In this document: positions 42,590 through 52,719 of the stretch, in pieces
How positions within the stretch are numbered: position 1 is the first letter of the stretch
Layout: each line of letters opens with the position of its first letter
From: Collybia mongolica
Lineage: Eukaryota; Basidiomycota; Agaricomycetes; Agaricales; Clitocybaceae
DNA length: 64,000 nt
Assembly: GCA_013420905.1 (NCBI GenBank)
Contig: JAAXNY010000021.1
Span: 124,001-188,000, forward strand
Direction of reading: 5' to 3'
The notes under the pieces: generated by a model
The model's database searches: none
What the model was told of the DNA's origin: nothing
The model's input: the letters and a program-made list of their open reading frames with translations, nothing else
Made by a program: the position numbers and the translations under genes

Positions 42590-44517
42590 CTACTCCTCCT
42601 CGCTGTCAGGCATGGACGAAGAGGAACTTGACGACGAAGAACCATCATCAACCTCTGCTTCTTCCTCCAAGGGCGGCCAAGGGAGGTTCTGGAAATCCGC
42701 ATAGAAGAGGAGAGCGCTCTCCGTGGCTGGCGTAGTCAGCAAGAGGTTTTGAAGGCCCTCCAGGCCTTCCTCCTCGTACAACCTACCGATGGTGCCAACT
42801 ATGTGCGCCAACAAGGAGTTGCGCATTTCAAGCGCGCGGTTAGCGGCCTGAATGACCTCCGCAGCAAGAGAGTCCGCGTCGCCTAGCTGAGCATAGGCTT
42901 CAGCAACTGCTAGTAGAATAAGTAAAATCATTCGTAAACAAAAAGACAGAAAGAAAATGGCTTACTAGAAATGCCCGCACCAAGCACCGGCCCCAGATCC
43001 TCACGAAGCCTAGCGCACTTCTGGGGAGTGAGACTGAAGCTGCACTTCCCCTTCTTGGCGGTGGCGCATTCAACACATGGTTTACCCCAACCGTTGAAGG
43101 AGCACTCGATGTCGCTGCGGGTGGCGCACATCGTGCAAGGATAGCCCACCTAGTAAGAATGATCAGTAACAAGAAATAAAAGAGTAATAAACATACGGTA
43201 GATAGGGGATTGTAGCGGCGTCAGCTCCCGGTTGGGAACCAGCGCGTGCTTGCGGCGTGTTGCCTGAACCCTATCCCTAGAACGAGTGGTCTTACGTGAC
43301 CAGCAAGGAGAAGGGGCCGCGGGAGGTAACAACTCCGCGAACCCCTCTTGAGCCAACTGGCGCGCGATCTCTTCATTAAAGAGCCAAAGCTCGGGGACCT
43401 CAACCTTTACTGGCGACTGCCCAGAGGACTAAGGAGATAAAAATGAGTAAAAGTAAATGAGTTCAAAAGAGAAAAGAGACATACGGGACCTGCTTCCGAG
43501 GGATGCAGCGCGGCATCACTGCCAGCCCCCTGGGCGCGCGACATGTCGGACTAGAATTTTGAAAGCAAGTCAGGAATAATGTGAAACCCGTGAAGTAAAG
43601 GATGGTATATACCTGGGGAACCGCGCAGCCTTTGCCCTTGGACCCTGCATTACGCTTCCGCTTGAGGGGCTATTGAAATAAGTCAACCACAGAAGAAAAG
43701 TAATAAAAAGCAGTATTAGACAAACCGCTGGTACCAAGACCGGGGAGTGCGCTGGCAAGGGCGCGGCGGACCAAGTGTCCCGGTACTGATGGTAACGGCG
43801 CAGTGCGCCAACCATGCGAGGAGGGACGAGGAAAGTATCCTGAAAGATACTTTCACCATTGTCGTGCTCGAAGCGCGACCCCACCTGGTCCAGGACTTGC
43901 TCCACAGTGGGAGCCTGGCCCTAAAGTAAAAGGTAGTCAGCTTGACAAGGGCAGGCAGAGTAAAGAAGTAAACAAGTCATTTACCAGAAGAATGGAATTG
44001 TTGCCCAGGTCAGTCGATATGACCGTACGCCAGGAAGACCACGAAGCCTCGCGCGCGTCAACTGGGATGCGCATCACTTGAAGGTGAAGCGCGCGCAGGA
44101 GGAGAATAGCCGGATATGGCAGCGAAAAACGCGCGCCACGGACCACGCCAGTGATGGCATCCTGAGACCAGTAAATAAGTAAATTAGTGAAAGGTTTTAA
44201 TAAGTAAAATATGGGCGTACGATGAGCATGGAGCAGTGATCGACGAAGTCAATCAACTCGTCGAGGTCAAGGGGGCCCTGATGGTCCATACGGGGCGCGA
44301 GCTCCTTGGCCATAATAATCCACCCTTGCTCCATGGCGACGAAGACATCACCCTCGGCATCTTCAAGGAGGTCGGAAAATGAAGGGACCGGCTGGTCCAC
44401 ATAGACCATAGTGGGGGAACGGCCCTCAGTCGGTAAAATCACGGCGGAGAGCAAGAGGGACAGCGCAGAAGGCGAGTGCAGGGCACGAGCCATGGCAGAA
44501 CTGGGAGTAGAAGACAT
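42590..44517 (-). CDS. Antisense accessory gene A of the gypsy element (Zn2Cys6-like cluster)
   Basis: Eight exons are inferred: 44517-44221, 44161-43985, 43920-43735, 43669-43613, 43550-43485, 43428-43197, 43149-42966 and 42909-42590, with introns of about 45-65 bp, roughly 500 residues in all. The first five junctions and the last keep phase. The sixth (43197/43149) is one base out, so either another donor is used or there is a one-base lesion. The protein has an all-helical N-terminal half, a basic patch PLKRKRNAGSKGK, then CTMCATRSDIEC...CVECATAKKGKC with spacing C-x2-C-x7-C-x8-C-x2-C-x7-C, close to fungal Zn2Cys6 DNA-binding clusters, and an acidic polyserine tail. It could be a DNA-binding regulator, but the function is unknown. 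Confidence 0.6.
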
Positions 44518-44966
44518 ATTGGTTAGAGAAGTTGGAGTGTTTGAGCGATGCGAATAGCAAAGAAATTTAGAAATGGGCTATAAAGTCCAAATTGTCTAAA
44601 ACTTAGCAAGGGCGCAAGCTTTTTAAAACGCACAACCCTGCATTGCGAAGTTCTAAAGGACAAGCAGGAGTACCAATCTCTTGCTGAAGTGTCAGAAACA
44701 TAACGAGAGAAAGGTTCAGATGACTGAAATATCTGTAAAGCGATGTCCGAATGTCAAGTATTCTCTCAGGAGATGTATATAACTGTCACGATCCTGATGG
44801 GAAGTAAACCTCTGGGCTCGATCCCAACATCGCGCGCCTACCTGTCTAAAAGCGGAACCGTTGTAACCTTGTACTAAAAGATTAGACACGTGCAGACCCA
44901 AAGTATTGGACCAACATGCTGGCAAAGAGAGACTGAGGACAGTCTACATTTGTGGTATGGGGGAGA
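44518..44966. other. Upstream region of antisense gene A and polypurine tract
   Basis: On the minus strand, TTTTAAAAAGC near 44615 and ACTTTATAGCCC near 44580 are TATA-like and lie 60-100 bp before the ATG. At the right edge GTATGGGGGAGA (44955-44966) is the likely polypurine tract for plus-strand synthesis. Confidence 0.45.
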
Positions 44967-46066
44967 TGATAGGGCCCGAAATTGTTTACACTTGTAAAGT
45001 CGACAAGTAAGGCTATGAGTACGGTCTATTATTAGTCCTATTCACCATGCCCGGTTACAACCTCGGTGTCTTAGTTCATAAGTAACTGTTGTAGTATGAT
45101 ATCATTAGTCCGGGGATCATCATTAATAGGAGAAGTAATTGTAAATTCGGGACTTGCACAACCCGATCCTAGTCAGGGGTACTTGGTGTTAACTACCGGA
45201 AGCGACAGGATCCCGTGAATAGCAACCGGGACACTCAGGAGGAGTAAATGACAGCGCCGTGCTGTTTTAAATAACAAAGCGCGCGGTCGTGACTTGATAA
45301 GAGTTTAGCCAGCTCTTTCAATATTTGATAAGTAACCAGTAAACGGCATAATTGGCACGCATGGCACGCGCGCCAAGTTGTAGAGGACGCATCAGCATTG
45401 AATACAGATCCTTGGCGCGCGGGAGCGCGGTTCCGTGTAAAATTTACAATTCCGTATGATATTTAGTTTGTACACTATAAATAGACTGTAGATGAGTAGC
45501 GCTAAGGCAAGGAATCTTGCCCCCACTTCGCGCGACTATAGAGTATACAAATCACATTTGTTAAAACACTATTGCGTGCCCGAATTAAGGATCAGATTGC
45601 TTCAACGTGTCTTGATTGGAATTGATTGAAGAACTACAGAATTAAAGAAACTTAGTTCACTTGGAACTTAGTACCGTATTGTCTGTTGGAATTACTAGGC
45701 ACTTGGCCTTAGTGCACTTGGCACTGTATTGTTTGATAAGTCGCTTGGACTTATAGATCCGCTTGGGATCATTAATAATTGAACGTACACTTGGTACCCA
45801 GTCTATTGGATCGAGAGATATTATAAATATACCTAGCAGGTTTTTAAACCTGTGTTGAAGCTTTTGTCTAAAACAAACCCATTGAGAGATCATTGGAAAG
45901 GGCTTTGGCTAGTACTATTCAAAGCTTAGTGCTTCTAAGCACTTGAACCCGAACTCAAAACAGGCGATTCCTACTGTTTGTGTGTTGATTGTTAGGTTTG
46001 GTGTGTGTGTGTAAGGGATTACATTTCATAGCATCAGTGCACGTATAGCCCAGGAGCCCCCTTTCA
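44967..46066 (+). repeat. gypsy 3' LTR (1100 bp)
   Basis: It matches 32899-34116 apart from scattered substitutions and a 118-bp segment missing after AAGGCTAT. The tetranucleotide CTAT borders both ends of the missing segment in the 5' LTR. Confidence 0.92.
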
Positions 46067-47247
46067 GCGCGGGGCTTCTTGGCTTTTCCAATGATGAATG
46101 GTGGAAGCTTCTCTGATCCATCGGCATTCGATGTGAATGCGTACGTCAATCAAACCTTCTTTCCTTTAACACCTGAGTTTCGTTTGTCAGCCAAACCGCG
46201 ATCTGGGGGTAATCTGTATGAAAAGTTAATTGCTATCAAATGAGGGTATTAGAAAGGGTACGTGCCCATAAAATAATCCAGTCTCATCCATATTAAAAAT
46301 GTCCCTTAGCTTGTAACCATAGATTTTGATGAGCTCTTGGATACGTCGTCTTTCTGCTTCCACATCCCGCACACTTGCAGATCCTGCCTCACCATGGCGC
46401 TTGAACATCTTCAAGTTACACCTGGCTTTGAAGCGAGATAACCAGCCTTCACTCAAATTCAATCACTCATCATCAGGAACACCAGCCAGATCAGCAAATT
46501 TAACCCATTTCTGGCGCAGAACTTCCCCTGTCAGAAGAATCCTGTGATCCATCGCCTGGGCCACCCATAAATCCATCATTTCCGTGACCTCAGGGTGCTG
46601 GGTTTGACGTGCTCGTTTTGCGGTCCGGTCCGTGTTTCTAGTTGTGCGTGACCATTCTTCTCGTCACTTTGCCTCTTCCTTGACCCATGAAGATACAAGC
46701 AGCTGCTTGATTCGTAGGTTTGGATATCTTGAATCAAAATACTTGGCTGTTCGTGATTGATTCTTCCCGTTGGTGTGATACCAGTCCAGAACCTCGATGC
46801 GCTGTTGAAGGGTTGCATTTTCCTTCTTCGTGAAAACAGGTGCCTGACTGTCTTCGTTCTCCTTCCCACTTTTAACAGTGTTCTCCACCCCTGCGAATCC
46901 CTTTTTTAATGCATCAAATATAAGAATTTTTATCCACACATACGTTTCCGCTTCTTTCCAACTGCCTTGGTGATGTCACCTGCTGCTTCTTGCAGAGTTC
47001 TGACCAGACCCTTTTGAGCATCATCAAAATGACTCAGGGCCTGGTCATAATCCGAAGCATTCTCCAGGGCTTTGACAACCTGCTCCACATCCACCAAATT
47101 TGCTTCATTGTCCAGCCATTCCTCGTCTTCCTGAGATATTGATTTCTTCTTAGCTAGCTGTGCCTCTAAGGCTTCCTTCTTGGTTTTGACTTGGTTTTGT
47201 AGAGTTTTCAAGCCTTTTCGAAGGATCTCGAGAGGTTTCAATGCCAT
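46067..47247 (-). pseudogene. Tigger/pogo-type transposase, 3'-truncated, three TGA stops
   Basis: On the minus strand MALKPLEILRKGLKTLQNQV starts at 47247. A GT-AG intron joins KKRKR to VENTVKSGKEN. A CENP-B/pogo helix-turn-helix follows (QQRIEVLDWYHTNGKNQSRT), then SEGWLSRFKARCNLKMFKRH, the first catalytic Asp in DIFNMDETGLF and, after another intron, TYAFTSNADGSEKLPPFIIG. The frame ends abruptly at the gypsy 3' LTR, so the remaining catalytic residues are lost. TGA codons at 46664, 46463 and 46150 replace Trp or Arg codons. This is a dead cut-and-paste transposon. Confidence 0.82.
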
Positions 47248-48075
47248 AATTGGCTCAGACTTGGTTGGGTTAATGGGTTTGGGGAGATTTTTATATTGGG
47301 GTCATGTACACTAGCTTGATTTAGTTATTTTGAGCCATAAATGTACAAGTGTAGTACTGGTATTCTAATAAAAAAGTATGGGTTTTGCCTCAGAAAGGTT
47401 ATGGGTTATGGGGTATGGGGGAGTTATGGGTTATGGGGTCGTTTTCCCTGCAAACCAACTTGGGAAATGCGAAATCCTATGGGGTCCGGGGGAGTATGGG
47501 TTATGTGAGGTATGGAATAGGAGGGAGGCGACTGTACAACATAAAGCGATGCTAGGCTCATCAGCAACTATATGAGAAGAATGCTTAGACCATCTTTGAA
47601 GAGACACAATGTACGGAACGTTTCAAGAGGAATCCGCTAGGCAAATTTACTCACCCTGACACCCTCTTCTTGTGCTGCCCCAGTAAGATTGTAAGTATGT
47701 ATAGTTTCTGGGCGCATCCAACATAACCTAATGGAACCTCGATTACAGTTGACGATCTGTTACTAATTCCAAGTGCGCTCAATGAATGATATTTCTATCA
47801 TACGTCTATTCAGATATCCTCATTATAGTGGCATTATGTCGAGGCCACGCGGGCTGCTTGATGTGACCTCTAGGCAGTTCTGACACAAGGGCCCATAGAG
47901 CGGAATTGGATTGATGATAATGACAATGCATCACCATTCAACTGATCGACCTTAAAAACAGCCATCGATACCGCGATTGTGGCGTCGACTAGAGTGGGTG
48001 AGCATTTTTTAGTTATAAAACAAGTATTTCATTGCTACGATATAACTGGGCCTTTTGTCGTCCTTTTCGCAGGTA
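47248..48075. other. Intergenic with G-rich TTATGGG repeat
   Basis: No gene was recognised. 47403-47438 has five G-runs (GGG, GGGG, GGGGG, GGG, GGGG) separated by TTAT, TAT and similar, fitting the quadruplex pattern. A weaker version recurs near 47480-47505. Confidence 0.5.
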
Positions 48076-49085
48076 ATGTCTTCCACGGACGAGGCTTCTC
48101 TGGACCCTGCTATCCTCGCGAGCCTCGGAGGGGTATTCCTTGATAACCTCATGCAGACTACCACATTTACGCTTATATATGGTACGATCTCTGGTTCACG
48201 TATAGTTGTTTCATGATTGTATTTTAATCCAGGAATTTTCGTCCTTCTGTTCGCTAATCAATTATGGCATTGCTGTTCGTCTCCACCATTTCTCTGTCTA
48301 GGATTACGGTAATGCTCTTTCACAGTAGAAAAAGGCCATTAAGCCGCCCAAACCTATACATGGCCTCTGCGAGCGCCCAGGCATTGCTGTTCGTCTCCAC
48401 CATTTCTCTGTCTAGGATTGCGGTAACACTCTTTCACAGTAGAAAAAGGCCATTAAGCCGCCCTAACCTATACATGGCCTCTGCGAGCGCCCAGGCCTTT
48501 TTGCTCGCTACCCTTCATGAAGGAGCCATACTTGCGAGTTTCGGAATTCTTATCCATTTCGCGCTCGTCGATTACCAAGATGTACCATTAGCAGCGAAAC
48601 CGCCGTTAGTAAACGGCCTGTTGATGAAGTCCGATGCTCTCATTACCTGGTGGGCGTTTACCCTGTACTGTTACGAGGGAGGCAGTGGATGACAATCCTA
48701 CCATTGCTTCTGTTACTCGGTTCCATCAGTAGGCCGATATCTCCTAAACCCTCACTGTGCCACCCCACTAATTTCTTTGTGTCTAGCATCCGCCCTCCTC
48801 AACTCAGTACTACTATCTACAAATGCCAATATTGAGGGAAAGTTGGTGAGTATGTCGCTCACAGTCAGCATCGGCCTATCCCTCGGAACAAATATCTTCG
48901 CAACTTCTTTTTTACGTGTACTGGTAAGTGTCCACCATTATACCCAACCCATTGTTCATCCCTTACAGGCTTCATATAAAAGGTATTTTGTGTATTCCAG
49001 GTATATTCTGACAACTGCACGCACTCTGCCTGGAGCTTTAACCAATTCCTGCCCTGTAGACCATATACTTCGTTCTTGGGTCTTT
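48076..49085 (+). pseudogene. Seven-helix membrane protein family member, damaged
   Basis: The first exon, MSSTDEASLDPAILASLGGV, is followed by an intron and GIFVLLFANQLW, then RKRPLSRPNLYMASASAQAF and HEGAILASFGILIHFAL, then a segment aligning with WRAFVLTQNRRWR of the intact paralogue at 58126-59497. It is a basidiomycete multi-spanning membrane family of unknown function. A 114-bp tandem duplication lies at the exon 2/3 border, and a one-base shift near 48680 separates LYCYEG from RQWMTILPLLLLLGS. SLTVSIGLSLGTNIFATSF matches the paralogue's SLGTNVIA segment. Probably non-functional. Confidence 0.6.
48269..48496 (+). repeat. 114-bp tandem duplication
   Basis: Two units (48269-48382, 48383-48496) start ATTGCTGTTCGTCTCC and end GAGCGCCCAGGC, with only a few differences. 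The length is divisible by three, so it adds 38 codons in an open frame. Confidence 0.88.
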
Positions 49086-49854
49086 CCCTAATCTTAACGC
49101 CTCCGATACAGCAGGTCATTGTGCACAGCAAAAATTTACAATTGCATATTTTGCACTTTCGGTAAGCAATCAGCTACTTTTATTTGAACCGACTTTTAAT
49201 ATCCTTTGTAGGTGCACGCATTACAGTATTCACGCCTGCATTTTCGCCACACACGAATGCATACCCGCCCATTTCGCTTCCCTTCCATTCTTGGTGACGA
49301 CGAGGATCATGACTATAGACCTCAAATATAACGTGTGGACCATTGTACAGCAGATCATGCCACATTACCCCGAGTACTCTCGAATGAGGCGCGTTCCGTC
49401 AATATACCTGTATTTTACATATTGCCCCTTACGATATACTCCACCCAGTAAACCTTTTACTATTTGAGTGTGATATCTTGTTTTTTAACTTCCTCCCTAC
49501 TAGGTCGTCACCATTCCACATTCACTCTATATTCCAAACTCAATTTGAAATATGGCAGATTATTCTCTAATGCTGATCGACCTCGCTTGTAAGTTGTCTT
49601 TTGGGCCTGAAATACCTAAGGAGAGATATCATGACGCATAAACCCCCCGTCTCACAAATGCAGCTTCATTTCCAATCCTTAACGAGTCAAAATCTCCGCG
49701 AACAACATGAGTACAATTCCATATATCCCCTGTAAATGATAAGTGTACAGTGTATGCTGGTCGGTGAGGACGAAATCCGCATGCCAAGTTTGCACCAACT
49801 GTGATCTCCCCAGACACCTAACACGTCGTCGTGTTATGTTACATTGCAACCACC
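49086..49854. other. No gene recognised; possible last exons of the damaged membrane gene
   Basis: CAGCAGATCATGCCACATTA near 49350 could encode the last part of the seven-helix gene (QQIMPHYPEYSRM), but splice continuity could not be shown. Confidence 0.25.
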
Positions 49855-49983
49855 ATGGCCATTTTGATTGAGCTACCCGCAGATCTCATCCAGGCCATCG
49901 TCAATGAGCTTCGAGGCGAGTTTCAAGAACTTCAGAAAGCAGCTGTCATCTCAGGCTCTTTCTTACATCCCTGGGCCATCTAA
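49855..49983 (+). pseudogene. F-box N-terminal fragment
   Basis: MAILIELPADLIQAIVNELR followed by LQKAAVISGSFLHPW aligns with the F-box starts of the genes at 53904 and 55747 (IPEDIVETILSGL, ATSVVSRSFLP). It stops at 49981 after 42 codons, and the following few hundred bases show no LRR continuation. A truncated relative of the local F-box cluster. Confidence 0.5.
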
Positions 49984-51111
49984 GGGATTTGAGAGGCAAC
50001 AAGGGTCTTTGTGATCCAATCGATCTAAGACAGATCTCGATGCCCACGACTGTGGCCCCAAATTTACTACTGATACCCCAGAGGGGAATAACGACGCTGA
50101 CAGAGCTTTATATGTTCAGTTTACTCTGTAGAACATGGAGAAACCTAGACCCTGCTTTCGATGCGCAGTGCCAGACGTCTGGGCACTCCCGACCCTTGAC
50201 GAAATAAAATTACCCAGGCTACAAGGCCCTCCCTCTGACCAACCTCTTTCTCCGCTCCCGCAAATGGAGCATCGACCTCCGAACATTGTGTGGGTTCTTT
50301 TCGGGAGACGAAGGTGAGGCACTCTTTCATTTACAACATCAGCAAATCCTGATCAGTCTGGTGCCTGGTGTGACAGCACTGTGCAGAGACCTACAGTACC
50401 ACAGAGTCCACAGTACACGTCCCTATAGTGGCAGCTCTGTATGGTGACACAGATCTTCTGTGAATCACTGTGTAAGCTATCATTTTCACTGTGTATAACT
50501 GCACAGGACAGGGGGATTCCCTATAGAGCTTTCCAGTCATACCTATCCTCTGTATTGTTTTGGGTAATGCAATGAATTCAGGCAAGGAATGTTCAACATT
50601 AGAGGATCACACAGGTTCACAAAATGAGGTGGCAATAAATATATTCACCAGCATGGGTATAAGCGTAAATATAAGCTGAAAATATATGGCAGATGGGAAG
50701 CATATGGTAGATTAAGGATGGGTTACTAATTAGTTGAGAATGATGTTGAGATTCATGTCATCCGGGGTCAGCTTCCCTTTCTTCAATTGCATCCTGGAAT
50801 AAACATGAGTCGGTTCAAGTACTAAGGATACATGAGCACTTGCCTTCCAACCCTGCCAACGCCCTCCAACATATCACCAAACCTCATACCATGATAACGA
50901 TCCCCCCCAAGACCACCAATAAGACCCATGACCACCCCGTGTATTTCTGCATATCCATCAGGCCATTAGTGCAATGTGGCAATCATACTGGGGTCGTCGA
51001 GGGATAGGGAGGTCCCTTGCTGCATTGTTGTGCCATTGTTGGGGGTAGTTCCAAGTTTGGGGCCATAAGCATAAGTGTGATGTGGCAGGTGTATGAGGGT
51101 GGGTGAACATA

Positions 51112-51322
51112 CAGTGGCTCAAAAAACTGCCCCAATGTTTGTACATTTTTGAAAGATCAATATGGTATGAAGTGCTGACATAAGCAGGGGACCTGGGGTA
51201 ATTATGTAAGATACTATGACATCGTGGCTTTCCAATGGACCCTGGATCATGTGATTTGGATCAAAACCCATTAAGCTATAGGCCAAACAAAATGATTACT
51301 CATTGGGGCAGTTTTTTGACCC
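51112..51322 (+). repeat. Tc1 left terminal inverted repeat
   Basis: This 211-bp repeat pairs with 52509-52719. It is itself bounded by CTCAAAAAACTGCCCCAATG at the outer side and the inverted CATTGGGGCAGTTTTTTGAC at the inner side. Confidence 0.92.
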
Positions 51323-51338
51323 TCTATTAATTTTCTAT

Positions 51339-52358
51339 CTAATACTTTGTATGACCACCTTTTGCCTTTATAACTGCTTGTATCCGCCTGGGCATACTTT
51401 CTATCAGGTTTTGGCATACCTCTGGTGGAATTTCACCCCACTCTTCAGCCAATCTATCCCACAACTCATGTACTCCTTTGGGTGGTGTCGGATATTCTTT
51501 AAGACGGCACTTGAGATGTTCCCAAAGGTGTTCTATTGGATTCATGTCAGGGGATTGGGCAGGCCAGCCAAGGACTTGAATGTTGTTGTCTTCAAACCAC
51601 TGTGTGGCCAGTCCAGATGTGTGTTTGGGGTCGTTATCTTGCTGAAAGTAGCGCTCGCCATCCACCATTTCCAACTTCTCAAAACTTTCCTGAACTCCAC
51701 TCTCCAAAATTTCACAGTATTGAACCTTGTCCATGTTCCCCTGCACCTCTATGAGCTTTCCCACTCCATTCCACCCCATACAACCCCATACCATGAGGTT
51801 TCCTCCTCCTCCATGTTTGACAGTAGGTGATGTTGTTCTATCAGATGGTGGTTCTCCCCTTTGTTTCCAGACATAAACCTTTCCATCTGACCCAATCCTA
51901 TTGATTTTGGTCTCATCTGTCCATAGAACCCTTTTCCAGTCCTCCACAGTCCAGCTTTCATGATATTTTGCAAACTGGAGACGCCGGATGCGATGGGCTC
52001 GTTTGAGAAGAGGAGCTTTCCTCTTTGTAGCAGCATAAAATTGATTTTCCTTGAGTGCATTTCTGACTGTCTGGGGTGTGACAGGATTGGGGATGATGCC
52101 ATTGATGAATTGGGTAGCCTGAACTGCATTATCAAGCTTCCCTGACTTGATTTGACGAATAATTGACTGTTTGTCACGAACAGACAGCTTGGAGGGGCGG
52201 CCACCAAGGTTGTTTTCTTTGTTTCCATCCACATCTTTGCTGATCCTACTGATGGTACCCTTCCCTAGACCAGTTTTCTCCTTGATTTGACGCTGAGAAT
52301 AGCCCTCATTGAGGAGAGAAACAACAGTATTGTGCTGAGCAGTAGAAATGGCTTTCAT
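51339..52358 (-). CDS. Tc1/mariner transposase (DD34E type)
   Basis: This 339-residue cut-and-paste transposase starts at 52358 (MKAISTAQHNTVVSLLNEGY). Two helix-turn-helix units (YSQRQIKEKTGLGKGTISRI; RPSKLSVRDKQSIIRQ) bind the terminal repeats. The catalytic core has D in VLWTDETKINRIG, D in YFQQDNDPKHTS and E in SPDMNPIEHLWEHLK, with the glycine-rich HGGGGNLMVWGCMGW box between them. Length and motif order are those of an intact Tc1 transposase. No intron or stop interrupts it. Confidence 0.95.
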   Translation of the reverse strand: MKAISTAQHNTVVSLLNEGYSQRQIKEKTGLGKGTISRISKDVDGNKENNLGGRPSKLSVRDKQSIIRQIKSGKLDNAVQATQFINGIIPNPVTPQTVRNALKENQFYAATKRKAPLLKRAHRIRRLQFAKYHESWTVEDWKRVLWTDETKINRIGSDGKVYVWKQRGEPPSDRTTSPTVKHGGGGNLMVWGCMGWNGVGKLIEVQGNMDKVQYCEILESGVQESFEKLEMVDGERYFQQDNDPKHTSGLATQWFEDNNIQVLGWPAQSPDMNPIEHLWEHLKCRLKEYPTPPKGVHELWDRLAEEWGEIPPEVCQNLIESMPRRIQAVIKAKGGHTKY

Positions 52359-52508
52359 GATGGTGGTAAGAGGTCAAGAAGATGATTGAACCAATTCCAA
52401 CATGTCAAATTGATACAAATAAAGTCACATGACATTGTTTATTCTTCCCACAGTCCATAATGTTCTTGCATTGGATCATAAATGCCAGAATAATGGAAAA
52501 TAAGATAA

Positions 52509-52719
52509 GGGTCAAAAAACTGCCCCAATGAGTAGCCATTTTGTTTGGCTTATAGCTTAATGGATATTGATCCAAATCACATGATCCAGGGTCCATTGGA
52601 AAGCCACGATGTCATAGTATCTTACATAATTACCCCAGGTCCCCTGCTTATGTCAGCACTTCATACCATATTGATCTTTCAAAAATGTACAAACATTGGG
52701 GCAGTTTTTTGAGCCACTG
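52509..52719 (-). repeat. Tc1 right terminal inverted repeat
   Basis: This 211-bp sequence is complementary to 51112-51322, ending GAGCCACTG next to the TA target. Confidence 0.92.

Larger units (their letters stand above)
32899..46066 (+). mobile_element. Large Ty3/gypsy LTR retrotransposon with antisense accessory genes
   Basis: The 13.2-kb element is bounded by about 1.1-1.2-kb TG...CA LTRs. The sense strand carries gag, protease, then RT-RNase H-integrase (the Ty3/gypsy order) in three frames. Some 3.7 kb between pol and the 3' LTR holds two intron-containing genes on the opposite strand. The flanks GCCGT and GCGCG do not form a target duplication, so one end has been rearranged. By eye the LTRs differ at a few dozen positions and by one 118-bp indel. 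A TGA at 37988 interrupts pol, so this copy is unlikely to be autonomous. Confidence 0.93.
51112..52719 (-). mobile_element. Tc1/mariner element, apparently intact
   Basis: The 1608-bp element is flanked by TA dinucleotides (51110-51111 and 52720-52721). Ends are CAGTGGCTCAAAAAACTGCC and its complement. The terminal inverted repeats are 211 bp long and differ at only about five positions, all in the inner third. One uninterrupted transposase gene fills the interior. This is the best candidate in the window for an autonomous, recently active transposon. Confidence 0.95.

Noticed and set aside
42391..42702. Minus-strand 103-codon frame at the 3' end of antisense gene A
   Set aside because: It overlaps the last exon in another frame and lacks any motif.
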